A stretch of 64,000 nt of DNA. Source: Ochrobactrum quorumnocens (GTDB taxonomy: Bacteria; Pseudomonadota; Alphaproteobacteria; Rhizobiales; Rhizobiaceae). Location: assembly GCF_002278035.1 (NCBI RefSeq), contig NZ_CP022603.1:1859501-1923500 (forward strand), written 5' to 3'. Below, piece after piece: positions 35,058-44,232 of the stretch (positions within the stretch are counted from its first letter, which is position 1; each line of letters begins with the position of its first letter). The notes beneath the pieces were generated by a model, which was not told where the DNA came from, made no database searches, and worked only from the letters and a program-made list of their open reading frames with translations. The position numbers were made by a program, and so were the translations under genes.

Positions 35058-35389
35058 CAGACAAGCGCTCCGCCGCCAAAGCTGAAGAAGCTCAGGAAGA
35101 ACGAGCTGGCAGCAAACGCAATCGAGAGACCAAGGACGATCTGGATCAGCTTGCGGGCGCCGCCAGAACTGTCGCCAAAGGCAAGCGTCAGGCCGGTGAC
35201 GATGATGATGATCACCGCGATGATCTTGGCGACCGGGCCTTCGATCGATTGCAGGATCGATTGGAGCGGGGCTTCCCACGGCATGGATGAGCCGGAGGCA
35301 TGGGCGGTCGGTGCGAGGACCAGGGTGGCGTAGGTGACAGCGGCGGCCGTCGCGATGTGGCGACGGATACGCGAGGGACGGCGGATCAT
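35057..35389 (-). CDS. trbC: Conjugal transfer pilin TrbC (VirB2-like)
   Basis: A 110-residue prepilin. A long signal peptide (to about residue 31, TAHA-SG) is followed by two hydrophobic helices (IIAVIIIIVTGLTLAFG and LIQIVLGLSIAFAASSFFL) separated by a short basic loop, as in cyclic TrbC/VirB2 pilins. It overlaps trbB by four bases. Confidence 0.9.
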   Translation of the reverse strand: MIRRPSRIRRHIATAAAVTYATLVLAPTAHASGSSMPWEAPLQSILQSIEGPVAKIIAVIIIIVTGLTLAFGDSSGGARKLIQIVLGLSIAFAASSFFLSFFSFGGGALV

Positions 35390-36327
35390 GAAAGGTCTCC
35401 TGTTGGGCTGGGGGCATCGGTTGCGGGGATGACGCGGTAGTCGCCGTCGGGGCCGAGGCCCTGGACGCTGGCGAGTTCGACAAGACGGCGCAGCGATCCG
35501 CGGCCCGACAGCACGGCGACCAGATCGATGGTCTCGGCGATCAGCGCGCGGGGCACCGTGATGACGGCTTCCTGAATGAGCTGCTCGAGACGGCGCAGCG
35601 CACCGATGCCGGTGCTAGCGTGGATGGTGCCGATCCCGCCGGGGTGGCCGGTTCCCCAGGCCTTCAGGAGATCGAGCGCTTCGGGGCCGCGCACCTCGCC
35701 GATCGGAATACGATCGGGGCGCAGACGTAGCGATGACCGAACGAGATCGGAGAGCGACGCCACGCCGTCCTTGGTGCGCATGGCCACAAGGTTCGGCGAA
35801 GCGCATTGCAGCTCGCGGGTATCCTCGATCAGCACGACGCGGTCGGAGGTCTTGGCGACCTCGGCGAGTAGCGCGTTGGTGAGGGTGGTCTTGCCGGTTG
35901 AGGTGCCGCCCGCGACAAGAATATTGGCGCGAGACGCAACGGCCTGCCGCAATGCCTCGGCTTGGCCAACATTCATGATCCCGGCGGCAACATAATCGTC
36001 GAGGGTGAAGACAGCGACGGCCGGCTTGCGGATCGCAAAGCTCGGCGCAGCGACAACGGGGGGCAGAAGGCCCTCGAACCGTTCTCCCGTCTCGGGGAGT
36101 TCGGCTGAAACACGTGGAGCGCCGGAATGCACTTCAGCGCCGACATGGTGCGCCACCAGACGGACGATCCGTTCTCCGTCCGCAGGTGACAGGCGTTCAC
36201 CGGTATCGGAGAGGCCTTCAGAAAGCCGGTCGATCCAGAGCCGGCCGTCAGGATTGAGCATCACCTCGACGATCGACGGGTCTTCCAGAAACCGGGCGAT
36301 GGCGGGGCCAAGGGCGGTGCGCAGCAT
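35386..36327 (-). CDS. trbB: Conjugal transfer ATPase TrbB (VirB11-like), start lost to IS66
   Basis: A hexameric secretion ATPase with Walker [18 protein letters not shown], the Asp box [10 protein letters not shown], Walker [16 protein letters not shown] and the His box IGTIHASTG. The first ATG is 36327, but recognisable TrbB sequence ([11 protein letters not shown]) continues in frame upstream to about 36361. There it meets the predicted left end of an IS66 element at 36368. The original start codon and ribosome site are therefore gone. Translation from 36327 would omit roughly ten or more N-terminal residues and needs a new promoter. Confidence 0.85.
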   Translation of the reverse strand: MLRTALGPAIARFLEDPSIVEVMLNPDGRLWIDRLSEGLSDTGERLSPADGERIVRLVAHHVGAEVHSGAPRVSAELPETGERFEGLLPPVVAAPSFAIRKPAVAVFTLDDYVAAGIMNVGQAEALRQAVASRANILVAGGTSTGKTTLTNALLAEVAKTSDRVVLIEDTRELQCASPNLVAMRTKDGVASLSDLVRSSLRLRPDRIPIGEVRGPEALDLLKAWGTGHPGGIGTIHASTGIGALRRLEQLIQEAVITVPRALIAETIDLVAVLSGRGSLRRLVELASVQGLGPDGDYRVIPATDAPSPTGDLS

Positions 36328-36449
36328 GCGCGCGCCCCGCGTGATCGCCTCAGATTTCCGGTGAATAGTAACCGCTGTTTCGGCCCCACATTTTCTCGCG
36401 CTGTTTGATCTGCGAAGGGCTTTTCATGGATGGATGAAGGAGTTTCCCC

Positions 36450-36836
36450 ATGGGGCCTACGGTGGAGTTTCTCACCCCTGAGAAGAGTATTAGCGGGGGA
36501 AGCAATAAATGGACGCCGGAATTCAAGGCCAGACTGGTCTCAGAAACGCTTCGGCCTGGTGCCCGTGTGGTTGATGTGGCGCAGCGTTATGGTGTTCGAG
36601 CAAACAGATTATCTATGTGGCGAACGCTAGCCAAGCGCGGTCAACTGGTTTTGCCAGCACCGGAAGACGGAATAGAATTCGCAGGGTTGGTGATCAGCGA
36701 GCCCTTGGCGGAACAACCGGGCTCTGACACCAGCTGCGTGGAGATATGCATTGGTTCAGTGACAGTACGTCTTGAATCGGGTGCGCCGATTTCGCGTATT
36801 GTTGCAGTTGCACGTGGACTGGCAGTCTCATCATGA
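36450..36836 (+). CDS. tnpA: IS66 TnpA-like accessory protein (element A)
   Basis: A 128-residue protein with an N-terminal HTH of the IS3/IS66 OrfA type (KWTPEFKARLVSETLRPGARVVDVAQRYGVRANRLSMWR). The C-terminal VRLESGAPISRIVAVARGL segment is shared by IS66 TnpA proteins. ATG 36450 has AAGGAG upstream. It overlaps tnpB by four bases. Confidence 0.88.
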   Translation: MGPTVEFLTPEKSISGGSNKWTPEFKARLVSETLRPGARVVDVAQRYGVRANRLSMWRTLAKRGQLVLPAPEDGIEFAGLVISEPLAEQPGSDTSCVEICIGSVTVRLESGAPISRIVAVARGLAVSS

Positions 36837-37186
36837 TATTTCCTTCCAATCGGGTGCGGATCATGGTGGCAACAAAGCCTGTTGACTTCCGCAGAGGGCA
36901 TGACGGGCTAGCTTCGTTGGTGAAGAACGAATTGCGCAAAGATCCTTTCACTGGAACTGTATTTGTTTTTCGCTCGCGCAAGGCCGATCGGCTAAAACTG
37001 ATCTACTGGGATGGCACAGGTATGGTTCTGGCTTATAAGCGTTTGGAAGCCCATACGTTCAGCTGGCCAGAGATCCGGGATGGGCTGATGTCGTTGAACC
37101 ATGCACAGTTTGAGGCTTTGTTTGCTGGGCTTGACTGGCGACGTGTGCGCGCAGTGGAGGTGAGAGCGCCGATTACGGTTGAATAG
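36833..37186 (+). CDS. tnpB: IS66 TnpB accessory protein (element A)
   Basis: A 117-residue IS66 Orf2 protein. It has the family signature VATKPVDFRRGHDGLASLV, then FVFRSRKADRLKLIYWDGTGMVLAYKRLE. It is intact and translationally coupled to tnpA. It is needed for transposition of IS66 elements, but its biochemical role is unclear. Confidence 0.92.
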   Translation: MIFPSNRVRIMVATKPVDFRRGHDGLASLVKNELRKDPFTGTVFVFRSRKADRLKLIYWDGTGMVLAYKRLEAHTFSWPEIRDGLMSLNHAQFEALFAGLDWRRVRAVEVRAPITVE

Positions 37187-37276
37187 CTATTGAGCACCTG
37201 TCTCATAGCTGCGGCACGATGACTCTGGCAGCATAATCCTCAAGCATATCAAGGCCGGATTTGGTAAGTTTAGCCC

Positions 37277-37699
37277 ATGCTGGATGCCTCTGATCTTCCC
37301 AATGATATTGCTGAGTTGAAGGCGCTTCTGATTGCAGCAACAGCGCTCGGTCTTCGTAAGGATGATCGGATTGCGCGGCTGGAGAAGCTGGTTGCAGCCT
37401 TCAAACAGGCCGCTTTTGGACGCAAGTCAGAGAAGATTAATCCAGAGCAGTTTGATCTGGCCCTGGAAGATCTGGAAACAGCTATTGCGGCGATCCATGC
37501 GGAGGATGAAGCGGATACAGCATCCACCAAGCCTGCCTCAAAGCCACGTGCCATCAATCGCGGTTCTCTTCCAAAGCACCTGCCACGTATCGACGAAGTG
37601 ATAGAACCGGAAAGTCTGATTTGCGCCTGCGGTGGTTGCATGCATTGCATTGGCGAAGATGTTTCTGAGCGACTGGTGTTGATTTCCACCCAGAAGTGA
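37277..37699 (+). pseudogene. tnpC: IS66 transposase TnpC, N-terminal fragment (element A)
   Basis: The first ~133 codons encode a leucine-rich coiled coil (ELKALLIAATALGLRKDDRIARLEKLVAAF), a QAAFGRKSEKI motif and part of the zinc-binding region (CACGGCMHCIGEDVSERL). The last few codons to the stop come from the IS21 end. The DDE catalytic domain is absent. The sequence differs from the TnpC at 44.2 kb, so it belongs to another IS66 subtype. Confidence 0.85.
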
Positions 37700-37705
37700 G
37701 CCGGA

Positions 37706-39314
37706 GGGGGTGCGGATAAAAACTTGGACTGGTTTTACGTTACAATGCCAAGACTGTTTCGATATTCGATTGGGCTTCGTGCGCCAAGTGACATTTTGAT
37801 CCGTTTCTCATTGTACCATCGAATATAGTCATCGACTTCCTTGATAAACTGCTCAAGTGTGGTGGTCTTCCAATCACGGGGGTAGAAGAGTTCTGTTTTC
37901 AGCCTTCCGAAGAAGCCTTCGCATGCAGCGTTATCTGGGGAGCACGCCTTGCGGGACATTGAGCGCACCAGCTTCGCATCACTGATCCTCGATAGCCAAC
38001 CCGGCCAGCGATAGTGTGCTCCCCGATCAGAATGTACTATTGGCCACTCATCTCTACCTGTGACAGTTTCTATGGCGGCATCAAGCATCGTATTGACCAA
38101 TTCCGCATCTGGTCTCACTCCGATAGACCAGCTGATGACCAAACCATCGAAGCAGTCGATGATGGGCGAGAGATACACCTTGCCAGCCGGAATATGGAAT
38201 TCAGTGATATCGGTCAGCCATTTCTCGTTTGGGGCTGTGGCCTGAAAGTCGCGATTAATAAGATTCTCGGGTGCCGGACTGATTTCTCCGAGATAAGAGC
38301 GGTATCGCCGCCGCTTTGGCGTGGCAACGATCAGGTTCTCCTGCTTCATCAAGCGCTGCACAACCTTCTCTGAGATTGTAACGCATTGTTTGGCTAATGA
38401 CGCCTGTAGCCTGCGGTAGCCATAGCATCGACGGTTGGCTTCGAAGATTTCGGTGATGTTTTGACGAATAGTGAGGTACTTGTCGCTCATCCTCATGCGG
38501 GTTCGATGGTAAAAATATGAGCTGCGCGCCAGTCCCAACTGAGCAAGCAGATCCGGGAGTTGATAAAGATCTTTTAGGGCGTCAACCAACAGCGTTTTCT
38601 CCCGATTATTCAGGAGTTGCAGATCGACGCCCAGGTCTTTTTTTAGAATTTCATTCGCTTTCTTCAAAAGGTCGTGCTCAAGCTGCAGTTTCTGAATATC
38701 GTGCTGCAGTGTTTCGAGCTGGCGCTCTAATTCTTTTCGCTCTGGCACTGGCGGTGAGTTGTTCTTGCGTTTCATGATTGCGGGAGCCTCCGGACCAAGT
38801 AACTGGTTTTTCCAGTTATACAGTGTCGGTCTGCATACGCCGAGCTTTTCGGCCAGGGCCTGCGCACTTTCTTGCCGATTATAAAGTCCGACGACGCCAG
38901 CCTTCTTCAACGTCTCCGGATATCGTGGAGGACCAACTCTACCAACTGTCGCTTTTCGAGCTTCAGGAAACGCCTCACGAACCCATGCTGTCAACGTTGC
39001 ACGACCTGGATAGCCTAAGGCGCGCATCGTTGCAGAAACACAACGACTATGTGTGCGGTAGTGCTCAACAGCCGCTTCCTTCTGCGCCTGTGTGAACTTT
39101 GGGGCTCGGGGCGCAAATCCTAAACGCAGATCAAGAAGGTGCTCATATTCCAGGTACCAGCCCTTCAAAGCATTCTTGCTTGGATAGCCCAACTGGCGAA
39201 TAGTCGCTTTCGGGCGTTTGCCAAGCTTGATGTAGAGCGCAACTGCTCGCATCCGGTCTTCGTAGGAATACATGAACTAGCTCCATGATAGTCCAAGTTT
39301 TCGTCCGCACCCCC
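37706..39314 (-). mobile_element. IS3-family insertion sequence (1,609 bp)
   Basis: The inverted ends are GGGGGTGCGGATAAAAACTT (left) and GGGGGTGCGGACGAAAACTT (right, reverse strand). A 3-bp GGA duplication lies at 37703-37705 and 39315-39317. It carries one transposase gene on the minus strand. Removing it restores the repeat structure of the surrounding IS21 left end. Confidence 0.87.
37735..39273 (-). CDS. IS3-family transposase, single-frame OrfAB
   Basis: A 512-residue transposase. Two N-terminal HTH units (residues ~1-60 and ~60-140) are followed by a leucine-zipper-like coiled coil (ELERQLETLQHDIQKLQLEHDLLKKANEILKKDLG). The HTH_21 region precedes an integrase core with Asp in WLTDITEF, Asp in IVHSDRGAHY and Glu in NAACEGFFGRLKTE. 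Most IS3 elements make the full protein by -1 frameshifting between orfA and orfB; here it is one uninterrupted frame. Confidence 0.92.
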   Translation of the reverse strand: MYSYEDRMRAVALYIKLGKRPKATIRQLGYPSKNALKGWYLEYEHLLDLRLGFAPRAPKFTQAQKEAAVEHYRTHSRCVSATMRALGYPGRATLTAWVREAFPEARKATVGRVGPPRYPETLKKAGVVGLYNRQESAQALAEKLGVCRPTLYNWKNQLLGPEAPAIMKRKNNSPPVPERKELERQLETLQHDIQKLQLEHDLLKKANEILKKDLGVDLQLLNNREKTLLVDALKDLYQLPDLLAQLGLARSSYFYHRTRMRMSDKYLTIRQNITEIFEANRRCYGYRRLQASLAKQCVTISEKVVQRLMKQENLIVATPKRRRYRSYLGEISPAPENLINRDFQATAPNEKWLTDITEFHIPAGKVYLSPIIDCFDGLVISWSIGVRPDAELVNTMLDAAIETVTGRDEWPIVHSDRGAHYRWPGWLSRISDAKLVRSMSRKACSPDNAACEGFFGRLKTELFYPRDWKTTTLEQFIKEVDDYIRWYNEKRIKMSLGARSPIEYRNSLGIVT

Positions 39315-39401
39315 GGAATTGCGGGTAATTTCCATTGAGAACTGAGCCATGTGACCCTGCCTCCACTGTTTTGTGCAGCGGAGGACAACGGAGTGATCCA
39401 C

Positions 39402-40934
39402 ATGGGACTTTTGAACATCATTCGCCGCATGTTTTTGCGGGACAAGCTCTCGATCCGTGAGATTGCACGGCGGACTGGTCTTTCACGCAATACTGTTACA
39501 AAGCATGTTTCCTCGGGTACGATTGAGCTTAAATTTGCGACACCGGATCGACCCAGCAAGCTTGATCCTTACGCAGACAAGCTTGCAGCATGGCTAAAAA
39601 TTGAAGCAGGTAAATCGCGGAAACAACGCCGTAATCTGAAGCAACTTCATGCTGATCTGGTCGCTCTTGGTTTTGACGGATCTTATGGCCGGGTTGCAGC
39701 CTTCGCTAGGAACTGGCGTGCAGATCGCCAACGGGAGCAGCAGACAAGCGGGCGCGGAACCTTCATTCCGCTGACTTTCCGCGCGGGTGAAGCTTTTCAA
39801 TTTGATTGGAGTGAGGATTTTGCTGTGCTGGGTGGAGAACGCACCAAGTTACAGGTTGCGCATTTTAAATTGTCTCACAGTCGAGCATTTGTGGTCAGGG
39901 CTTACCTGCTTCAGACCCATGAGATGCTGTTCGATGCCCATTGGCACGGGTTGCGCGTCCTGGGTGGTGTGCCCGAACGCGGTATATACGATAACATGAA
40001 GACGGCAGTTGACCGGGTTGGCCGTGGCAAAGAACGGCATATCAACATGCGCTTTCTTGCCATGGCGAACCACTATGTCTTCGAGCCAGAGTTCTGCAAC
40101 CCTGCTGCTGGATGGGAGAAGGGGCAGGTCGAGAAGAATGTGCAAGATGCTCGCCCGCGCTTGTGGCAACCAATACCCAGCTTTCCCGATCTGGATGCAC
40201 TTAATGGGTGGCTGGAACAGCGTTGTATTGAGCTTTGGAATGAGATCCCGCATGGCACTCTTACTGGATCAATTGCGGATGTTTGGGTGGGTGAACAATC
40301 ATCACTGATGCCAATGCCAGTAGCATTTGACGGCTTTGTTGAGCAAAGCAAGCGTGTCTCCCCGACCTGCCTGATTAACTTTGAGCGTAATCGCTACAGT
40401 GTACCGGCATCATTTGCGAACCGTCGGGTTAGTCTGCGGATCTATCCTGATCGACTTGTCATCGTCGCAGAAGGGCAGTTCTTATGTGAACATCCACGTA
40501 TCATTGACCGATCACACAGAATGCCTGCACGCACAATTTATGACTGGCATCATTATCTGGCAGTGATCCAGCGCAAACCAGGTGCCTTGCGCAATGGCGC
40601 GCCCTTTGCTCAATTACCGATTGCCTTCAAACAGTTACAGGACATTATGCTTCGTCGCCCCGGCGGAGATCGCGAGATGGCTGATATACTGGCATTGGTG
40701 TTGCAACACGATGAGCAGGCCGTACTTACGGCTGTGGAACTCGCTCTTTGCGAAGGTGTGGCGACCAAAACCCATGTGCTAAATCTGTTGCACCGACTGA
40801 TTGATGGTAAGACAAGCAACGGACCAAACCTCGACACTCCGCAGGCATTGAACTTAAAGCATGAGCCTAAAGCCAACGTTGAGCGGTATGATGATCTACG
40901 CATGCAGCTAACGGGAGGCCGTCATGCGTCATGA
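39402..40934 (+). CDS. istA: IS21 transposase IstA (element 2)
   Basis: About 510 residues from ATG 39402 (GGAG upstream). The HTH reads [21 protein letters not shown]. The DDE residues are Asp in FQFDWSEDF, Asp in [10 protein letters not shown] and Glu in EKGQVEKNV. It is full length and apparently intact. It overlaps istB by eleven bases, the usual coupled arrangement. Confidence 0.92.
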   Translation: MGLLNIIRRMFLRDKLSIREIARRTGLSRNTVTKHVSSGTIELKFATPDRPSKLDPYADKLAAWLKIEAGKSRKQRRNLKQLHADLVALGFDGSYGRVAAFARNWRADRQREQQTSGRGTFIPLTFRAGEAFQFDWSEDFAVLGGERTKLQVAHFKLSHSRAFVVRAYLLQTHEMLFDAHWHGLRVLGGVPERGIYDNMKTAVDRVGRGKERHINMRFLAMANHYVFEPEFCNPAAGWEKGQVEKNVQDARPRLWQPIPSFPDLDALNGWLEQRCIELWNEIPHGTLTGSIADVWVGEQSSLMPMPVAFDGFVEQSKRVSPTCLINFERNRYSVPASFANRRVSLRIYPDRLVIVAEGQFLCEHPRIIDRSHRMPARTIYDWHHYLAVIQRKPGALRNGAPFAQLPIAFKQLQDIMLRRPGGDREMADILALVLQHDEQAVLTAVELALCEGVATKTHVLNLLHRLIDGKTSNGPNLDTPQALNLKHEPKANVERYDDLRMQLTGGRHAS

Positions 40935-41703
40935 TCCTGCCAGTGGGGCTATTGTCATCATGCTTCGCAGTTTGAAGATACATGGTATGGCACAGGCGGT
41001 TACTGACCTCATCGAGCAGGGTGCGCCCGCTTTTGAAGCTGCAGTTCCGATCCTGTCTCAACTGCTCAAAGCTGAGCTGGCCGAACGAGAAGTTCGTTCT
41101 GTTGCCTACCACATGAAAGCAGCCCGCTTCCCTGCTTATAAGGACCTCTCGGCATTTGACTTCGCAGCCAGCGAGATCAATGAAGCAAGCTTACGACAGC
41201 TACATCGCTGTGAGTTCCTCAATGAGGCGCAGAATATCGTGCTGATTGGCGGACCGGGAACAGGGAAGACCCATGCCGCAACAGCCATCGGTGTTCATGC
41301 CATCGAACATTATCGGCGCAAGGTTCGTTTCTTCTCAACCATTGAGCTCGTCAACGCACTTGAACTGGAAAAGGCCAAGGGTAAGGCAGGCCAGATTGCT
41401 GAGAACTTAACACGGCTGGATTTGGTGATCCTGGACGAACTTGGATATCTGCCATTCAGTGCGTCAGGGGGAGCACTTCTATTCCACCTGCTCAGCAAGC
41501 TCTATGAGCGTACCAGCGTTGTCATCACGACCAATCTCAGCTTCAGCGAATGGGCCAGCGTCTTTGGCGATGCAAAGATGACGACGGCACTTCTCGATAG
41601 ACTGACGCACCGCTGTCATATCCTGGAAACTGGAAACGATAGCTTCAGATTTAAAGCGAGTTCTGCAGCAGCAGCTCAAAAAGACAAAGGAAAAAACCAA
41701 TGA
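40924..41703 (+). CDS. istB: IS21 helper ATPase IstB (element 2)
   Basis: A 259-residue AAA+ ATPase with Walker [17 protein letters not shown] and Walker [14 protein letters not shown], and an N-terminal IstB helical domain. It is intact and, with the intact istA, suggests this IS21 copy may remain active. It differs clearly in sequence from the IstB at 12.4-13.2 kb. Confidence 0.93.
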   Translation: MRHDPASGAIVIMLRSLKIHGMAQAVTDLIEQGAPAFEAAVPILSQLLKAELAEREVRSVAYHMKAARFPAYKDLSAFDFAASEINEASLRQLHRCEFLNEAQNIVLIGGPGTGKTHAATAIGVHAIEHYRRKVRFFSTIELVNALELEKAKGKAGQIAENLTRLDLVILDELGYLPFSASGGALLFHLLSKLYERTSVVITTNLSFSEWASVFGDAKMTTALLDRLTHRCHILETGNDSFRFKASSAAAAQKDKGKNQ

Positions 41704-41791
41704 CTTGACCTAAGCATAAGCCGGAATCCATAATTAATGGTGGCTCACTTCTCGGTGAAAATTCCGGCTCACTTCTACGTGGAAATCAACA

Positions 41792-42699
41792 ATTGGGTGA
41801 TCGGTTCGAGCGAAAAGCACCTCTCTCGTATTTATGACGCACTGAAACTCCGGCTCAGATCGCAGACACTCATTCACGGCGACGAGACCACGGTTCAGGT
41901 GCTGAAAGAAAAGGACAAGGCTGCCACCAGCACGTCCTACATGTGGGCATACCGGAGTGGCGAAGACAGCGTTGAACCGATCGTGCTGCTCGATTATCAG
42001 CCCGGTCGCGGGCAGCAATATCCCCAGGCCTTTCTCGGTGACTATCGCGGCATAGTGATGAGCGATGGTTATACGGCCTGGCGCACTTTGAAAAGTGCCA
42101 CACATATTGGTTGCATGGCGCATTCGCGGCGGCGCTTTGTCGAAGCGCTGCGTGCCAGAAAGAAAGGCGGTGGACCGGCAGAGCAGGCGCTGAAGTTCTT
42201 CGAGCAGCTTTACCGGATTGAAAAACAGGCTCGCGATGAATGCCCGAATGACGGTGAAACGCAGGCAGACTGCATTCGTCGCTTTCGCCAACAGCACAGC
42301 ATTCCGGTCCTGAATGCCCTCAAGGAATGGCTCGACAAGATAGCTCCGAAGGTTTTGCCGGAAAGCAAGCTTGAGGATGCGGTCTCCTATACGATCAATC
42401 AATGGCAATATCTGACGCGTTACACCGAAGACGGCAACGTGCCGATCGACAACAATTTGCTGGAACGCGATATCAGAATTTTTGCCACCGGCAGGAAATC
42501 GTGGCTCTTCAGCGATACCATAGACGGAGCGCGGGCCAGCGCCATCGTCTACAGTCTCATGCTGACCTGTCGTGCATGCGGCGTTGAACCATTTGCATGG
42601 CTTAAGCACGTCCTCACCGAACTGCCGCAGCGACCCGACGATACCAATATTGTCGACCTGCTGCCATTCAACTTCAATAGCCTAAGGCTCAACCGATAA
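41792..42699 (+). pseudogene. tnpC: IS66 transposase TnpC, C-terminal fragment (element B)
   Basis: The frame resumes at WVIGSSEKHLSRIYDALK and runs to the normal TnpC C-terminus. It keeps the catalytic segments HGDETTVQVL, MSDGYTAW and NLLERDIRIFATGRKSWLFSD. It is closely similar to residues ~229-536 of the TnpC at 44.2-45.8 kb but not to the fragment at 37.3 kb. The first ~228 residues are missing. Bases 42700-42740 retain part of the right IS66 end. Confidence 0.87.
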
Positions 42700-42766
42700 T
42701 GGCACCGTCAAATCGCCACAACGTATATTGAATTGCATGCTGGTTTTGGCCAAGCGACTTATCACT

Positions 42767-43231
42767 TTATCCGCTGCTCACAGACTGCGCAGGTCGCCAT
42801 TCGTAAATAGTGTCAAGCGTATCAGCAGAAACAAATTCAAATCCGCAAAAGCGGTAAAATTTGTTGGACGGACTTCCATTCAGGGCCAGAAGCCTGATGG
42901 GTAATCCACATGTCTCCGCTTGCCTCTTTAGAGCCTTGATCACCCTCTGGCCGATGCCGCGCCCCTGAGAGTTGGGAACGATGTAGAGGTGGTCCAGGTA
43001 AAGATGATCGGAGTGTTTACGCAAAACATAGAAACCGACAATTCTGTCATTTAGATAGATGATCTCTGTATCTTTTGGATCAAAGGACGACAAGAAGCGC
43101 TCCCGAGCGCGATCCGGATCAAATCTTCCGACGGCTTCAAGGCTTGGACGCATGGCTTCTACCCGGATTGCAGCGAGTTGCTCAGCCGCTGTGCCGACCG
43201 CAGTTTCTGTCCGATAACCGATGATCTCCAA
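42767..43231 (-). CDS. GNAT-family N-acetyltransferase
   Basis: A 154-residue acetyltransferase. The acetyl-CoA pyrophosphate loop is VPNSQGRGIGQRVI (the QGRGIG A motif) after the strand LYLDHLYI. The C-terminal NKFYRFCGFEFV is typical of motif B. AAGGAG lies upstream of ATG 43231. It is isolated between two IS66 copies, so it may be a passenger brought in with the mobile DNA. Substrate unknown. Confidence 0.85.
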   Translation of the reverse strand: MEIIGYRTETAVGTAAEQLAAIRVEAMRPSLEAVGRFDPDRARERFLSSFDPKDTEIIYLNDRIVGFYVLRKHSDHLYLDHLYIVPNSQGRGIGQRVIKALKRQAETCGLPIRLLALNGSPSNKFYRFCGFEFVSADTLDTIYEWRPAQSVSSG

Positions 43232-43363
43232 ATTGGACTCCTTAAGCTAATAGCGCTTTCCCAAAAAGCTTGAGCATAAGTTTGATCAGACGGCAACAGC
43301 GGCTTTGTTACAAGACCTCATTACTTTGCCCAAGAACATGCAGGGAAATGAGCGCTTACGTTT

Positions 43364-43801
43364 GTGGACCGTCAAGGGAACCATCACTATGATCGCGAAT
43401 GGAAGAAGCAGGTTGTTGCGGTTGCGCTCGAGCCGGGCACTTCGCTATCGCGTGTTGCCATTGATCACGGGATAAATACGAACCTTGTGCGCAAGTGGGT
43501 GCGTAAGCATAAGGAGGCGCAGATGGATACCCTGCAGCCATCGCCGCCTTTAGGGTCAGCCTTTATTCCGGTTCGGGTTGAATCTGCTGCAGATGATGTC
43601 GTGACGAGAAGTGACAGGCCTCGCGCGCTGGCCCTGAAATCCCGTAATTCTGGTGAGATGCGGCCGACGCCTGCGAAGATCGCCTCGTTCTCCTCTGTAG
43701 CGAGGCTGACTGTGTCCTTGCCCAATGGGATAAAGCTGTCGCTGGAATGCGACGATGTGCGGGCATTAACGGCGGTCATCGGAGCCGTGAGCGATGTTTA
43801 G
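43364..43801 (+). CDS. tnpA: IS66 TnpA-like accessory protein (element C)
   Basis: A 145-residue HTH protein (DREWKKQVVAVALEPGTSLSRVAIDHGINTNLVRKWVRKHKEAQ) with the C-terminal VSLPNGIKLSLECDDVRALTAVIGAV segment of IS66 TnpA. The start is a GTG lying inside the terminal repeat, closer to the element's end than usual, so the N-terminus may be trimmed. It overlaps tnpB by eight bases. Confidence 0.8.
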   Translation: MDRQGNHHYDREWKKQVVAVALEPGTSLSRVAIDHGINTNLVRKWVRKHKEAQMDTLQPSPPLGSAFIPVRVESAADDVVTRSDRPRALALKSRNSGEMRPTPAKIASFSSVARLTVSLPNGIKLSLECDDVRALTAVIGAVSDV

Positions 43802-44147
43802 TTTTGCTTCTGAAGTTCAGGTCTATCTGCACCGTGATCCCATCGACTTCCGAGCCGGGATCAATAGCCTTGCGGTTCTTGTTCAGGAGGAGATGGAGCT
43901 TGACCCGTTTGCACTGGCGATCTTTGCATTTTGCAACCGCCGTCGCGACCGGATGAAGATTTTGTTCTTTGATCGCTCAGGTTTTGTACTCATATTGAAG
44001 CGATTAACTGACGACAAGTTCCGCTGGCCGCAGCGTCAGGAAACAATCATGCAGCTTGACGTTGAGCAATTGCACTGGTTGCTAGACGGCATTGATATCG
44101 ATGCGATGGTTCGTCACCCGGTACGACAATATAGAATTGCTGGTTGA
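43794..44147 (+). CDS. tnpB: IS66 TnpB accessory protein (element C)
   Basis: A 117-residue IS66 Orf2 protein with VYLHRDPIDFRAGINSLAVLV and the FFDRSGFVLILKRLTDDKFRWP core. It is intact. Confidence 0.92.
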   Translation: MFSFASEVQVYLHRDPIDFRAGINSLAVLVQEEMELDPFALAIFAFCNRRRDRMKILFFDRSGFVLILKRLTDDKFRWPQRQETIMQLDVEQLHWLLDGIDIDAMVRHPVRQYRIAG

Positions 44148-44232
44148 TGGGTATTAAGCTCAGCGGATAAATATAAACGGAAACAGCATTCATTTATTGA
44201 CGTGGCGCGTTACGTTCGATTCAAACATTGGA

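Larger units (their letters stand above)
36368..37676 (+). mobile_element. IS66-family element A, left part (truncated)
   Basis: The left tip starts GTAACCGCTGTTTCGGCC; IS66 ends typically begin GTAA. It carries tnpA, tnpB and the first ~133 codons of tnpC, then stops where an IS21 element begins at 37677. No right end of this subtype is found beyond the IS21 element, so the rest has been deleted or exchanged. Confidence 0.78.
37677..41791 (+). mobile_element. IS21-family insertion sequence 2, carrying an IS3 insertion
   Basis: The ends are TGTTGATTTCCACCCAGA (left) and, reverse-complemented, TGTTGATTTCCACGTAGA (right). Both ends have a second subterminal repeat (TTTCCATTGAGAACTGAGCC after the IS3 at left, and ATTTTCACCGAGAAGTGAGC at right). 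Intact istA and istB are on the plus strand. An IS3 element sits between the left tip and istA. No target duplication is visible: the flanks are GCGACTGG and ATTGGGTG, and belong to two different IS66 transposase genes. Confidence 0.88.

Noticed and set aside
34776..35483. A 235-codon minus-strand frame across trbC and trbD
   Set aside because: Only its last 93 codons are real (TrbD); the earlier part is trbC sequence in the wrong frame.
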